From Prevotella sp. (GTDB lineage: Bacteria; Bacteroidota; Bacteroidia; Bacteroidales; Bacteroidaceae): DNA of 57,996 bases. Under the pieces are notes generated by a model. It was not told the DNA's origin, made no database searches, and saw nothing but the letters and a program-made list of their open reading frames with translations. How positions within the stretch are numbered: the first letter of the stretch is position 1; each line of letters opens with the position of its first letter. Position numbers and translations under genes: made by a program. This document shows, one piece after another, positions 42,460 through 50,440 of this stretch. Where the stretch lies: contig JAGAYI010000015.1 of the NCBI GenBank assembly GCA_017940545.1, positions 1-57,996 on the forward strand, in the 5' to 3' direction.

Positions 42460-43890
42460 TTAAAACGGCACCTCAACGCGCAGCGTCATCTCCTCACGGG
42501 AAATGGGATGGCGGAAGGTGATTTCGTGAGCATGCAGGAAGAGTCGCTCACGCCCGCCGTGCCCGTAAAGGTCGTCGCCCAGTATGGGCACCCCCAGCCC
42601 TTCCTGGTGGGCGCAGTGCACTCGCAGCTGGTGGGTTCTGCCGGTATGGGGGTACATTTCTATGCGGGTGATGCCATCCTTTACTGACAGGACCTGGAAG
42701 TCGGTTGTGGCAGGCTTGCCGTTTTCGTGGTCAACGATTTGCCGGGGACGGTTGAGTGGGTCGGCCTTCAACGGCAGGGAGATGGTTCCGCAGGTCCGCT
42801 GAATCTCACCTTCCAACAGGGCCACGTAGGTCTTCTTCACTTCGCGGTTTGCAAACTGTGACTGCATGAAGGCATACGTCTCGCGGGTCTTGGTAATGAC
42901 GAGCAGTCCGCTGGTGCCCATGTCCAGGCGGTGAGCCAGTGCCCAGTCTTCGGTTTCGGCATAGTGCTGCCGCAGAATAGACCACACGCTGAGCCTCGAC
43001 TCGCGTCCCGGCACGCTGAGCAGTCCGGAAGGCTTGTTGATGACCATGAGCCAGTGGTCTTCATAAATAATATCGAGCTTCATGGGTGTGCGGCCCAAGG
43101 GGTACATCAGCGGGTCTTTCTCCTGCGGGTTCTCTTCCACCTGAAGCCCCTTCAGCATCCATGTCAGAATGGGCAGGCACTTGCCGCGGCATGACGGATA
43201 GAACTGTCCGTCGTGCCGAACTTCTGCCTTGGGCGATGCCCCCATCCAGAATTCTGCCATGCAGAGCGGCTTCAGCCCCTGCTGGTAGGCATACTGCAGC
43301 AGCTTGGGGGCACAGCAGTCGCCGGCACCACCGGGAGGGTAGGGGAACTTCCGGCGCACCTTTACGCTATGGTAGTCGTGCCATATCTCCAGCAAGTCAC
43401 GCTGTTCGCCGTAGGCATTCAGCATGCGATATTGTTGGAACAGCCACGTCTGCAGGTCTTCAGACATTTGCTTGCGTAGCTCACGCAGCGCGATGGCCAA
43501 CCGCTCTTCAGAAGGGAGCACGTCCAGCACGGTGTTCAACGCCGTGATGACTTTCTCGGTCTGCTTGAAGTGTCCGTCAGGCTGCTGGGCGTCAAACACC
43601 GGCGGCACGAACCACGGCCAGTCGTTGCGACCTGCCAGCAGGCCAGAATAGGCAGCGAGAAAATACAGTTTGCCGTCACCATTCTCATTTTCCTGTTTTT
43701 TTTCGACAACTAATACGCCAAACATTTTACCGTTTTGGGCATCCTCACGGAGCACCTCGTGGGTCGATACATAACGGCGCAGTTTCTTTGATGCCTCAAC
43801 GCACAAGGGGTGAGGTTCATAGCAGAAGGGGTAAGTAAACTTCTGAGGTGGTTCTGCTATCTGGTTGTTTAAAGGATGAAGTAATACCAT
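42460..43890 (-). CDS. RluA-family pseudouridine synthase with N-terminal extension
   Basis: From this ATG the protein has 476 residues. The C-terminal ~220 residues are an RluA-type synthase: IIYEDHWLMVINKPSGLLSVPG, then AHRLDMGTSGLLVITKT (catalytic aspartate in HRLD), FANREVKKTYVALLEG and PHTGRTHQLRVHCAH. It isomerises uridine in rRNA or tRNA. The first ~250 residues form an extension with a Cys-containing GGAGDCCAPKLLQYAYQQGL block, found in a subgroup of Bacteroidetes RluA proteins; its role is unknown. An earlier in-frame ATG 14 codons upstream exists; I prefer this one because it starts the conserved MVLLHPLNN. Confidence 0.88.
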   Translation of the reverse strand: MVLLHPLNNQIAEPPQKFTYPFCYEPHPLCVEASKKLRRYVSTHEVLREDAQNGKMFGVLVVEKKQENENGDGKLYFLAAYSGLLAGRNDWPWFVPPVFDAQQPDGHFKQTEKVITALNTVLDVLPSEERLAIALRELRKQMSEDLQTWLFQQYRMLNAYGEQRDLLEIWHDYHSVKVRRKFPYPPGGAGDCCAPKLLQYAYQQGLKPLCMAEFWMGASPKAEVRHDGQFYPSCRGKCLPILTWMLKGLQVEENPQEKDPLMYPLGRTPMKLDIIYEDHWLMVINKPSGLLSVPGRESRLSVWSILRQHYAETEDWALAHRLDMGTSGLLVITKTRETYAFMQSQFANREVKKTYVALLEGEIQRTCGTISLPLKADPLNRPRQIVDHENGKPATTDFQVLSVKDGITRIEMYPHTGRTHQLRVHCAHQEGLGVPILGDDLYGHGGRERLFLHAHEITFRHPISREEMTLRVEVPF

Positions 43891-43919
43891 AATAAATCCG
43901 GTTGATTGATAGTAGTTTA

Positions 43920-43927
43920 CAAAGATA
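43920..43927 (-). promoter_or_regulatory. -7 box of the pseudouridine synthase gene
   Basis: TATCTTTG on the minus strand lies 29 bases before the chosen ATG. It supports that start over the longer form, which would begin between box and expected transcript start. Confidence 0.55.
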
Positions 43928-43976
43928 GACATTTTATTTTATATCACCAAAATAATTTATATTTTTTCAATATAAA

Positions 43977-44007
43977 TTGTGAAATAAGAATAAAATAACT
44001 ATCTTTG
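43977..44007 (+). promoter_or_regulatory. Promoter of the GH53 gene
   Basis: TTG, 20 bases, TATCTTTG. The leader is about 18 bases. Confidence 0.8.
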
Positions 44008-44030
44008 CAAGCAAAAGTTTTCGAATTGCT

Positions 44031-45044
44031 ATGAAACGTATCAATATGTTATTGTCGCTACTCTGTGTAGCATGGCTCAGCGCCGCCGCCCAGACAACCT
44101 TCTGGTTGGGGGCCGACATCAGCGGCACCACAGCCTTAGAGGCAAAGGGACAGCAACTGTATAACGCTGCCGGCGAGCCTCGCGAGAACACCCGACTGAT
44201 GAAGGAACTGGGCCTGAATGCCGTCCGGCTGCGTGTGTGGGTAAACCCTAAGGAAGGCTTCTGCCGTCCCGACGACGTGTTGCTGATGGCCAGCAGGGCG
44301 AAGGCACTCGGCATGGAGGTGATGATTGACTTTCACTACAGCGACTGGTGGGCCGACCCTGCCCAGCAGAACATTCCTGCCGCATGGAAGGACATGAACT
44401 ACGAAGAAATGAAACAGGCGCTTGCTGAGCATACCCGTTCTGCCTTGCTGCTATTAAAGACGAATGGCATTGACGTGCGCTGGGTGCAGGTGGGCAACGA
44501 AACCACCAACGGGTTCCTGTGGCCCATGGGACGGGCACAGGAAAACATGGCGCAATATGCCGGACTGACGCAGGCCGGCTATGAGGCTGTCAAGCAGGTC
44601 TTTCCGCACGCTCAAGTGATTGTGCACTTAGACCAGGCCCGCGACCCTAACCGGTATGACTTCATCTTCGACGGACTACAGGCCAACGGTGCGCGGTGGG
44701 ACATCATCGGCGTGAGCGTTTATCCCTATTGGGACCAACGGGAAAAGAAGGAAAAGAACGACCGCGGCACGCTGAAGCACGCCCTGAAGAACATGAAGCG
44801 CCTGGTGAAGAAATACCAGACGCCGGTCATGGTAGTGGAGACAGGTTACGAGGTGGCACGCCCGGAAGCCGGCAAACGGTTCATCGGCCAGCTCATCAGC
44901 GAGTGCAGGAAGCTGGATGGCCGCTGCCTCGGCGTGTTCTATTGGGCTCCGGAACTGGAGGGGCACTATCCGCTTGGAGCCTTCAGCGACGGGCGCCCCA
45001 CAGCCATCATGGAGGCCTTCACCGAAGCATCCATGCAGAAATAA
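44031..45044 (+). CDS. GH53 arabinogalactan endo-beta-1,4-galactanase
   Basis: This 337-residue secreted protein has a signal peptide cleaved near residue 20 (LSAAAQ). The GH53 barrel shows FWLGADISG, NAVRLRVWVNP, MIDFHYSDWWADPAQQ, QVGNETTNGFLWP with acid/base E157, and VVETGY with nucleophile E270. It cleaves beta-1,4-galactan in pectin side chains, presumably in the periplasm. It stands as a single gene between two promoters. Confidence 0.95.
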   Translation: MKRINMLLSLLCVAWLSAAAQTTFWLGADISGTTALEAKGQQLYNAAGEPRENTRLMKELGLNAVRLRVWVNPKEGFCRPDDVLLMASRAKALGMEVMIDFHYSDWWADPAQQNIPAAWKDMNYEEMKQALAEHTRSALLLLKTNGIDVRWVQVGNETTNGFLWPMGRAQENMAQYAGLTQAGYEAVKQVFPHAQVIVHLDQARDPNRYDFIFDGLQANGARWDIIGVSVYPYWDQREKKEKNDRGTLKHALKNMKRLVKKYQTPVMVVETGYEVARPEAGKRFIGQLISECRKLDGRCLGVFYWAPELEGHYPLGAFSDGRPTAIMEAFTEASMQK

Positions 45045-45078
45045 AACACAAAAAGGAGTGTTTTTTTAGAAAAATCAT

Positions 45079-45086
45079 TATCTTTG
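45079..45086 (+). promoter_or_regulatory. -7 box of the tat cluster
   Basis: TATCTTTG lies 32 bases before the tatA ATG. Confidence 0.6.
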
Positions 45087-45118
45087 CAAACTGAATAACA
45101 AAAACAACAGATAAAACT

Positions 45119-45301
45119 ATGGGATTTCCTGGCGGATGGGAGCTGCTTGTCATAGCGCTCATTGTATTACTGCTTTTTGGCGGCAAGAAAATACCTGAGC
45201 TCATGAAGGGACTCGGTAAGGGTGTCAAGAACTTCAAGGACGGCATGAACGGTGCCGACGACAAAAAGGAAGAAGTAAAAAAAGCAGATACGGATGCCTG
45301 A
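45119..45301 (+). CDS. tatA: Sec-independent translocase TatA/E
   Basis: This 60-residue protein has one N-terminal membrane helix ([20 protein letters not shown]), the conserved [16 protein letters not shown] hinge and amphipathic helix, and a charged tail. It forms the pore component of the twin-arginine export system in the inner membrane. Its stop overlaps the tatC start region. Two Tat-type proteins lie directly downstream. Confidence 0.95.
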   Translation: MGFPGGWELLVIALIVLLLFGGKKIPELMKGLGKGVKNFKDGMNGADDKKEEVKKADTDA

Positions 45302-46058
45302 TGACGTAGAGAAGACAGGTTCATTCTGGGAGCATCTGGACGAACTGAGGTCATGTCTGATACGCATCATCATTGCAACCGTAGCCGCCATGGTGATAGC
45401 CTTCTGCATGAAGGACTGGCTGTTTGTCGTCATACTGGCACCTGCTCACGGGGACTTTGTCACCTATCGGCTCATGAAGGCAGAACCCGTCGGTATTCAG
45501 CTCATCAACACCGGGCTGACGGAACAGTTCATGATGCACATGAAGGCATCGTTCCACGTCGGACTGCTGGCCGTCATGCCCTATATATTGTATGTTCTGT
45601 TCGGCTTCATTGCCCCGGGACTCTATGAGCGGGAACGTCACTATGCCGTACGCGTCGTAGGCAGCGGCTACCTCATGTTCATCATAGGGACGCTGGTCAA
45701 CTACCTGCTCATCTTCCCCCTCACACTACGTTTCCTGGGCACCTATCAGGTAAGCCCCGACGTGCAGAACATGCTTACCCTCGAGTCGTACATGGATACG
45801 CTGGTAACGATGAACCTCATGTTGGGCATCGTGTTCCAGCTGCCCGTTCTCTGCTGGCTGCTTGCCGTCACAGGCATGTTGCGACATGAGTGGATGACGC
45901 GCTACCGCCGGCATGCCATCGTGGCCATCGTGGTTGTAGCAGCCATCATCACGCCCACCACCGATGCCTTCACGCTGCTCGTGGTGTCGCTGCCCATCTG
46001 GCTGCTGTACGAAGTGAGCATCTGGGTGGTACGCGTAACAGGAAAGAAAAGGAACTAA
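45294..46058 (+). CDS. tatC: Sec-independent translocase TatC
   Basis: This 254-residue polytopic protein has the TatC signatures [14 protein letters not shown] at the N-terminus, then multiple helices and [30 protein letters not shown] near the end (family motif ITPxxD). It recognises twin-arginine signal peptides. The ATG overlaps the tatA end by eight bases. No tatB is seen; in Bacteroidetes TatA alone commonly pairs with TatC. Confidence 0.95.
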   Translation: MPDDVEKTGSFWEHLDELRSCLIRIIIATVAAMVIAFCMKDWLFVVILAPAHGDFVTYRLMKAEPVGIQLINTGLTEQFMMHMKASFHVGLLAVMPYILYVLFGFIAPGLYERERHYAVRVVGSGYLMFIIGTLVNYLLIFPLTLRFLGTYQVSPDVQNMLTLESYMDTLVTMNLMLGIVFQLPVLCWLLAVTGMLRHEWMTRYRRHAIVAIVVVAAIITPTTDAFTLLVVSLPIWLLYEVSIWVVRVTGKKRN

Positions 46059-46076
46059 ACAATACTATATAATAAT

Positions 46077-47567
46077 ATGTTGAGGAAAATAAGAATCATT
46101 CTGGCAACCGTCATATTTCTTGGCATCATGTGGTTGTTTCTTGACTTCACAGGCACAGCCCGTCAGTGGGTTAGCTGGATGCCGAAGCTGCAGTTTTTAG
46201 AGGCCGTCCTGGCCGGTAGTGTTGTCATCGTTTTCGTGCTCACATTGCTGACGCTCTGCTTCGGCAGGCTCTATTGTTCTGTTATCTGCCCGTTGGGCAT
46301 CATGCAGGACATCATCGGCTGGTTAGGCAAGAAACAAAAAAAGAACCGCTATTCCTACTCGAAGGCCGTCTCATGGCTACGCTACACGATGCTGGGCGTA
46401 TTTGGTGCCGGACTGGTGTTGTCGTTTTTTGCAGGAATAGGACTTGTTGTGCAGTTGCTTGCGCCCTATTCAGCTTTCGGCCGCATAGCCACCAACCTGC
46501 TGCAGCCCTTATACACGGCTGGCAACAACCTGTTGGCAGGCATTGCTGAGAGCTACGACAGCTATTTGTTCTATCACGAGGACGTGTGGCTCCGCTCCCT
46601 GCCTTCGCTCATCATTGCTGTGCTGACGCTCGTCATTCTTTTCGTGTTGGCATGGCGTAATGGCCGGACCTATTGCAACACCATTTGCCCTGTGGGTACT
46701 GTGCTCAGCTTTGCGGCGCGGTTTTCATGGCTGAAGATACACTTCGATGCCGACAAGTGTCGCAACTGCTCCCTCTGCTCCAAGAATTGCAAGGCTGCCT
46801 GCATTGACTATAAGAATCACAGCGTTGACTACAGTCGCTGTGTTGTCTGTGGCGACTGCATAGAGAGCTGTAAGTTTGGAGCGTTGAGGTATGGTCGGAG
46901 TAATCAGAATACTCAGAGTACTCAGAATAATTCTACTGACTCCAGTCGTCGTGCATTCCTCATCGGAACGGCGCTTGCTTCCACGGCAGTCCTGGCACAG
47001 GAGAAGAAGAAGGTAGATGGCGGATTGGCCACGATTGCCAAACGGGTTATTCCAGAACGCCAGACGCCCCTGACACCGCCGGGCTCGCTGTCAGCCCAGA
47101 ACATGGCATCACACTGTACGGGTTGCCAGCTTTGCGTTTCAGAGTGCCCCAATCAGGTGCTCCGCCCGTCAACCAGTCTGCTGACCATGATGCAGCCCAC
47201 TATGTCGTACGAACGGGGCTACTGCCGGCCGGAGTGTACGCGCTGCTCAGAGGTGTGTCCTGCCGGTGCCATCAAACCCATCACCCCCATTGAGAAGTCG
47301 TCTATACAGATTGGGCATGCCGTGTGGATCAGGCAGAACTGTGTCTCTGTGAACGACGGTGTCAGCTGTGGCAACTGTGCCCGCCACTGTCCCACCGGTG
47401 CCATTGAAATGGTGCCGCTCGACCCCAACGACGGCGACTCACCCTTAGTGCCGGCCATCAGCGAGACACGCTGCATTGGTTGTGGTGCCTGCGAGCATTT
47501 GTGTCCTGGCAAGAATGGTCAGACAGCCATCATGGTCGAAGGCCACGAGGTACACAGAGAGGTTTGA
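46077..47567 (+). CDS. NapH/NapG-like fused polyferredoxin with internal twin-arginine motif
   Basis: This 496-residue protein has a membrane part (residues 1-220) with NapH-type cysteines (FGRLYCSVICPLG, GRTYCNTICPVG), then cytoplasmic 4Fe-4S motifs (CRNCSLCSKNCKAACI, CVVCGDCIESC). At 290-308 comes S-R291-R292-AFLIGTALASTAVLA, a twin-arginine-like signal, followed by NapG/DmsB-like 4Fe-4S clusters (CTGCQLCVSECP, CRPECTRCSEVCP, CGNCARHCP, CIGCGACEHLCP). I infer that the C-terminal part is exported by the Tat system encoded just upstream and that electrons pass across the membrane to it. The partner reductase is not evident. Confidence 0.85.
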   Translation: MLRKIRIILATVIFLGIMWLFLDFTGTARQWVSWMPKLQFLEAVLAGSVVIVFVLTLLTLCFGRLYCSVICPLGIMQDIIGWLGKKQKKNRYSYSKAVSWLRYTMLGVFGAGLVLSFFAGIGLVVQLLAPYSAFGRIATNLLQPLYTAGNNLLAGIAESYDSYLFYHEDVWLRSLPSLIIAVLTLVILFVLAWRNGRTYCNTICPVGTVLSFAARFSWLKIHFDADKCRNCSLCSKNCKAACIDYKNHSVDYSRCVVCGDCIESCKFGALRYGRSNQNTQSTQNNSTDSSRRAFLIGTALASTAVLAQEKKKVDGGLATIAKRVIPERQTPLTPPGSLSAQNMASHCTGCQLCVSECPNQVLRPSTSLLTMMQPTMSYERGYCRPECTRCSEVCPAGAIKPITPIEKSSIQIGHAVWIRQNCVSVNDGVSCGNCARHCPTGAIEMVPLDPNDGDSPLVPAISETRCIGCGACEHLCPGKNGQTAIMVEGHEVHREV

Positions 47568-47604
47568 CGAATGATTAAAAAATGAAAGAATAACGATTAT
47601 ATAT

Positions 47605-49032
47605 ATGAGCAAAAACATAAGCCGCCGCACTTTTTTAAAGCTCTTCGGAGCTGGCAGTGCCGCTACGGCACTCACCGTAGCGGGATGTAAGAACAAACAG
47701 ACGGAAGCTGCTGTTCAGGAATACAAGCAGCAGGTGGAGCCGCCCTTAGACAAGATGACCTACCGCGTGAACCCGACGTCAAAAGACAAGGTGTCGCTGT
47801 TGGGCTATGGCATGATGCGACTGCCAGGCAAGGCCGACAATCCTGATGAATATGACCAGGAAATGGTCAACAAACAGGTAGATTACGCCATTGAGCACGG
47901 TGTCAACTACTACGACACCAGCCCTGTCTATTGTCAGGGAAAGTCAGAGCGTTGCACGGGCATTGCGCTCAGCCGTCACAAGCGCTCTGACTACTATGTG
48001 GCTACCAAGCTGTCGAACTTCCACCCCGATGCGCAGACACGCGAAGGGAGCATCGGCATGTACCGCAACTCCATGAAGCAACTGCAGGTAGATTACATTG
48101 ACTACTACCTGCTGCATTCCGTTGGCGGTAGCATGGAGGAGTTCAACAACCGCTATATTAACAATGGCATCATGGACTTCCTGTTGAAGGAGCGCGAGGA
48201 CGGACGCATACGCAACCTCGGTTTCTCGTTCCACGGGTACAAGGAGGTGTTCGACGAGGTGCTGGCCATGCACGACAAGTACCACTGGGACTTCGTACAG
48301 ATAGAGCTGAACTACTTAGACTGGAACTTTGCCAACGAAATTAACGACCGTAACGTGGATGCCAGCTACCTGTATGCTGAGCTGCAGAAGTTAGGCATCC
48401 CCTCCGTCATCATGGAACCGCTGTTAGGCGGCCGACTGGCCAACCTGCCGCAATATCTGGTTAACGAGCTGAAGCAGCACGCGCCTGACCGCAGCGTGGC
48501 GTCGTGGGCCTTCCGCTATGCCGGCACGCCCGAGGGAGTGCTGACCGTGCTCAGCGGCATGACCTACATGGAGCACCTGAAGGACAACCTGCTCTCTTAC
48601 TGTCCGCTGAAGCCACTTACTGCCGACGAGCAGAAGTATCTGGACGACGACATTGCCCGGAAGATTGTAGGGCTGGAGAATATTCCCTGCAACGACTGCA
48701 AGTACTGCATGCCCTGTCCTTACGGCATTGACATTCCCGCCATCTTCGTGCATTATAATAAATGTAAGAACGAGGGCACGCTGCCTACCGACTCGGGCGA
48801 CGAGAACTACCGCCGACTGCGTCGCCAGTATCTCATCGGGCTCGACCGTGCCGTGCCGCCCATGCGGCAGGCTTCCCACTGCATACAGTGCGGGCAGTGC
48901 GAGCCCCATTGTCCGCAAAGCATCCGCATTCCCCGCGAACTGAAAAGGATTGATGAGTTTGTGGAGCGACTCAAGCAGGGTGAAGACCTGCAGGCTGCGT
49001 TGGGGAAGATGAGAGATGAAAGAAAAGATTAA
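47605..49032 (+). CDS. Tat-exported aldo/keto reductase with 4Fe-4S domain (lipoprotein-like)
   Basis: This 475-residue protein has a twin-arginine signal (ISRRTFLKLFGAGSA) ending in TVAGC, so it may be a Tat-exported lipoprotein. The aldo/keto reductase barrel follows: GYGMMRLPG, YYDTSPVY, RNLGFSFHGY and VIMEPLLGG. The C-terminus carries two cysteine clusters (CNDCKYCMPCPYGID, CIQCGQCEPHCP) typical of the ferredoxin-linked AKR group. Reading with the polyferredoxin upstream, it probably receives electrons in the periplasm. Substrate unknown. Confidence 0.9.
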   Translation: MSKNISRRTFLKLFGAGSAATALTVAGCKNKQTEAAVQEYKQQVEPPLDKMTYRVNPTSKDKVSLLGYGMMRLPGKADNPDEYDQEMVNKQVDYAIEHGVNYYDTSPVYCQGKSERCTGIALSRHKRSDYYVATKLSNFHPDAQTREGSIGMYRNSMKQLQVDYIDYYLLHSVGGSMEEFNNRYINNGIMDFLLKEREDGRIRNLGFSFHGYKEVFDEVLAMHDKYHWDFVQIELNYLDWNFANEINDRNVDASYLYAELQKLGIPSVIMEPLLGGRLANLPQYLVNELKQHAPDRSVASWAFRYAGTPEGVLTVLSGMTYMEHLKDNLLSYCPLKPLTADEQKYLDDDIARKIVGLENIPCNDCKYCMPCPYGIDIPAIFVHYNKCKNEGTLPTDSGDENYRRLRRQYLIGLDRAVPPMRQASHCIQCGQCEPHCPQSIRIPRELKRIDEFVERLKQGEDLQAALGKMRDERKD

Positions 49033-49067
49033 AGATAAAAAATGAAAAACGAAAGATTGATAAAAGC

Positions 49068-49541
49068 ATGAACATAGAATTAGATTTTATTCTGCGCATA
49101 TTCATTGCGTCACTCCTTGGAGGAGCTATTGGTCTGGAACGAGAATATCGCGACAAGGCTGCCGGTTTTCGCACCCACTTCCTCGTGGCACTCGGTTCCG
49201 CCTTGTTTATGGTGATTTCTGCATACGGTTTTGAGGGTGTGCTGGCTAACGACTTCAACTCACCCATCCGTCTCGACGTGTCGCGCATAGCTGCTCAGGT
49301 TGTCACGGGCATAGGTTTCATAGGTGCCGGCACCATTATCTTCCAGAAGAATGCCGTACGCGGACTGACCACCGCTGCCGGTGTCTGGGTTACCGCCGCC
49401 ATAGGCATGGCATGTGGTGGCGGCATGTATGTGCTGGCAGTAGTTTCTACGGCCCTCGTACTCATCGGCCTGGAAGCCTTCAACTACTTCCTGCACCGTT
49501 TCGACCGTCATCGTGACAGGGAACACGAAGAGCAAGAATAG
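49068..49541 (+). CDS. MgtC/SapB-family membrane protein
   Basis: This 157-residue protein has four to five helices with the MgtC signatures ASLLGGAIGLEREYRDKAAGFRTH (split by function: LGGAIGLERE then GFRTH) and VTGIGFIGAGTII, RGLTTAAGVWVTAAIGMACG. It lacks the C-terminal domain of Salmonella MgtC. It lies 35 bases after the AKR gene. The stop is one base from the converging ABC gene. Confidence 0.92.
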   Translation: MNIELDFILRIFIASLLGGAIGLEREYRDKAAGFRTHFLVALGSALFMVISAYGFEGVLANDFNSPIRLDVSRIAAQVVTGIGFIGAGTIIFQKNAVRGLTTAAGVWVTAAIGMACGGGMYVLAVVSTALVLIGLEAFNYFLHRFDRHRDREHEEQE

Positions 49542-49542
49542 C

Positions 49543-50337
49543 TCAGTGACTTGCAGAGACCACCCGGATGGTCAGGCTTTGTGCATCGAAAACCGTTCCC
49601 ACACGTCCAAAATAACGGTTCAGCGTACCGTCATCGGCTAACTGGCGGGGCGTGCCTATTGTCATGCTGTTACGCTCCATCAGCCAGATGCGGTCGCCTA
49701 ACTGCAGGGCTAACTCCACGTCGTGCGTAGAAAGGAATATTGTCTTCTGCTGCTCGTGTGCAAGGCGCCCTAACAGCTGCATCGTTTCCACCTTGCTCGG
49801 AAAGTCGAGAAAGGCCGTTGGCTCGTCTAAGAATATGACGGGGGTCTGCTGGGCCAGCGCCTTTGCTATCATCACCTTCTGCCGTTCACCGTCGCTGAGG
49901 GTGTGTACCATTCTCGGTGCTAACTGTTCGATGGCTACCAGTCGCAGGGCTTCATCAACGACTTCGTTGTCGGCTGTCGTCAGGCCACCCCAAAAGCCTG
50001 TATAGGGCGAACGTCCCAACTCCACCAACTCGCGGGCCGTCATATTGCGCAGGTCGGGTTTTTCCGTCAGCACCACGCCGATGTGCCGACTCAGTTCCTT
50101 GTCTGAATAACGGTGCAGGGGCTTGTCGGCAACCATGATTTCGCCCCCCAACGACGGCTGGAAGGCCGACAGGGTGCGCAGCAACGTTGATTTGCCAATG
50201 CCGTTTTGTCCTAACAGACAGGTCAGTTCCCCTTTGTAGATGGTTGCCGACAGGTCGCTGGCCACCAGTTTCTCATGGCCCTTCGTCTGGTAGCCAATGC
50301 TTAGCTTTCTGAGTTCTATAGATGCTTCTTGAGTCAT
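49543..50337 (-). CDS. ABC transporter ATPase, FecE/haem-siderophore type
   Basis: This 264-residue ATPase has Walker A GQNGIGKST, Q-loop LTEKPDLRN, signature LSDGERQKVMIAKAL, Walker B PVIFLDEPTAF and the switch histidine STHD. It resembles ATPases of Fe-siderophore or cobalamin importers. No permease or binding protein gene is adjacent in the window, so it probably works with components encoded elsewhere, or is an orphan. Confidence 0.88.
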   Translation of the reverse strand: MTQEASIELRKLSIGYQTKGHEKLVASDLSATIYKGELTCLLGQNGIGKSTLLRTLSAFQPSLGGEIMVADKPLHRYSDKELSRHIGVVLTEKPDLRNMTARELVELGRSPYTGFWGGLTTADNEVVDEALRLVAIEQLAPRMVHTLSDGERQKVMIAKALAQQTPVIFLDEPTAFLDFPSKVETMQLLGRLAHEQQKTIFLSTHDVELALQLGDRIWLMERNSMTIGTPRQLADDGTLNRYFGRVGTVFDAQSLTIRVVSASH

Positions 50338-50440
50338 AGTCGTTACAAAGGTACGAAAAAAGATTATAATCTCCAGTCTTTTCGGGAAGTAAATTCTTTA
50401 AATGTTAACACATGGGGTCGTTCCGTGCCGGCAGCTGCCC

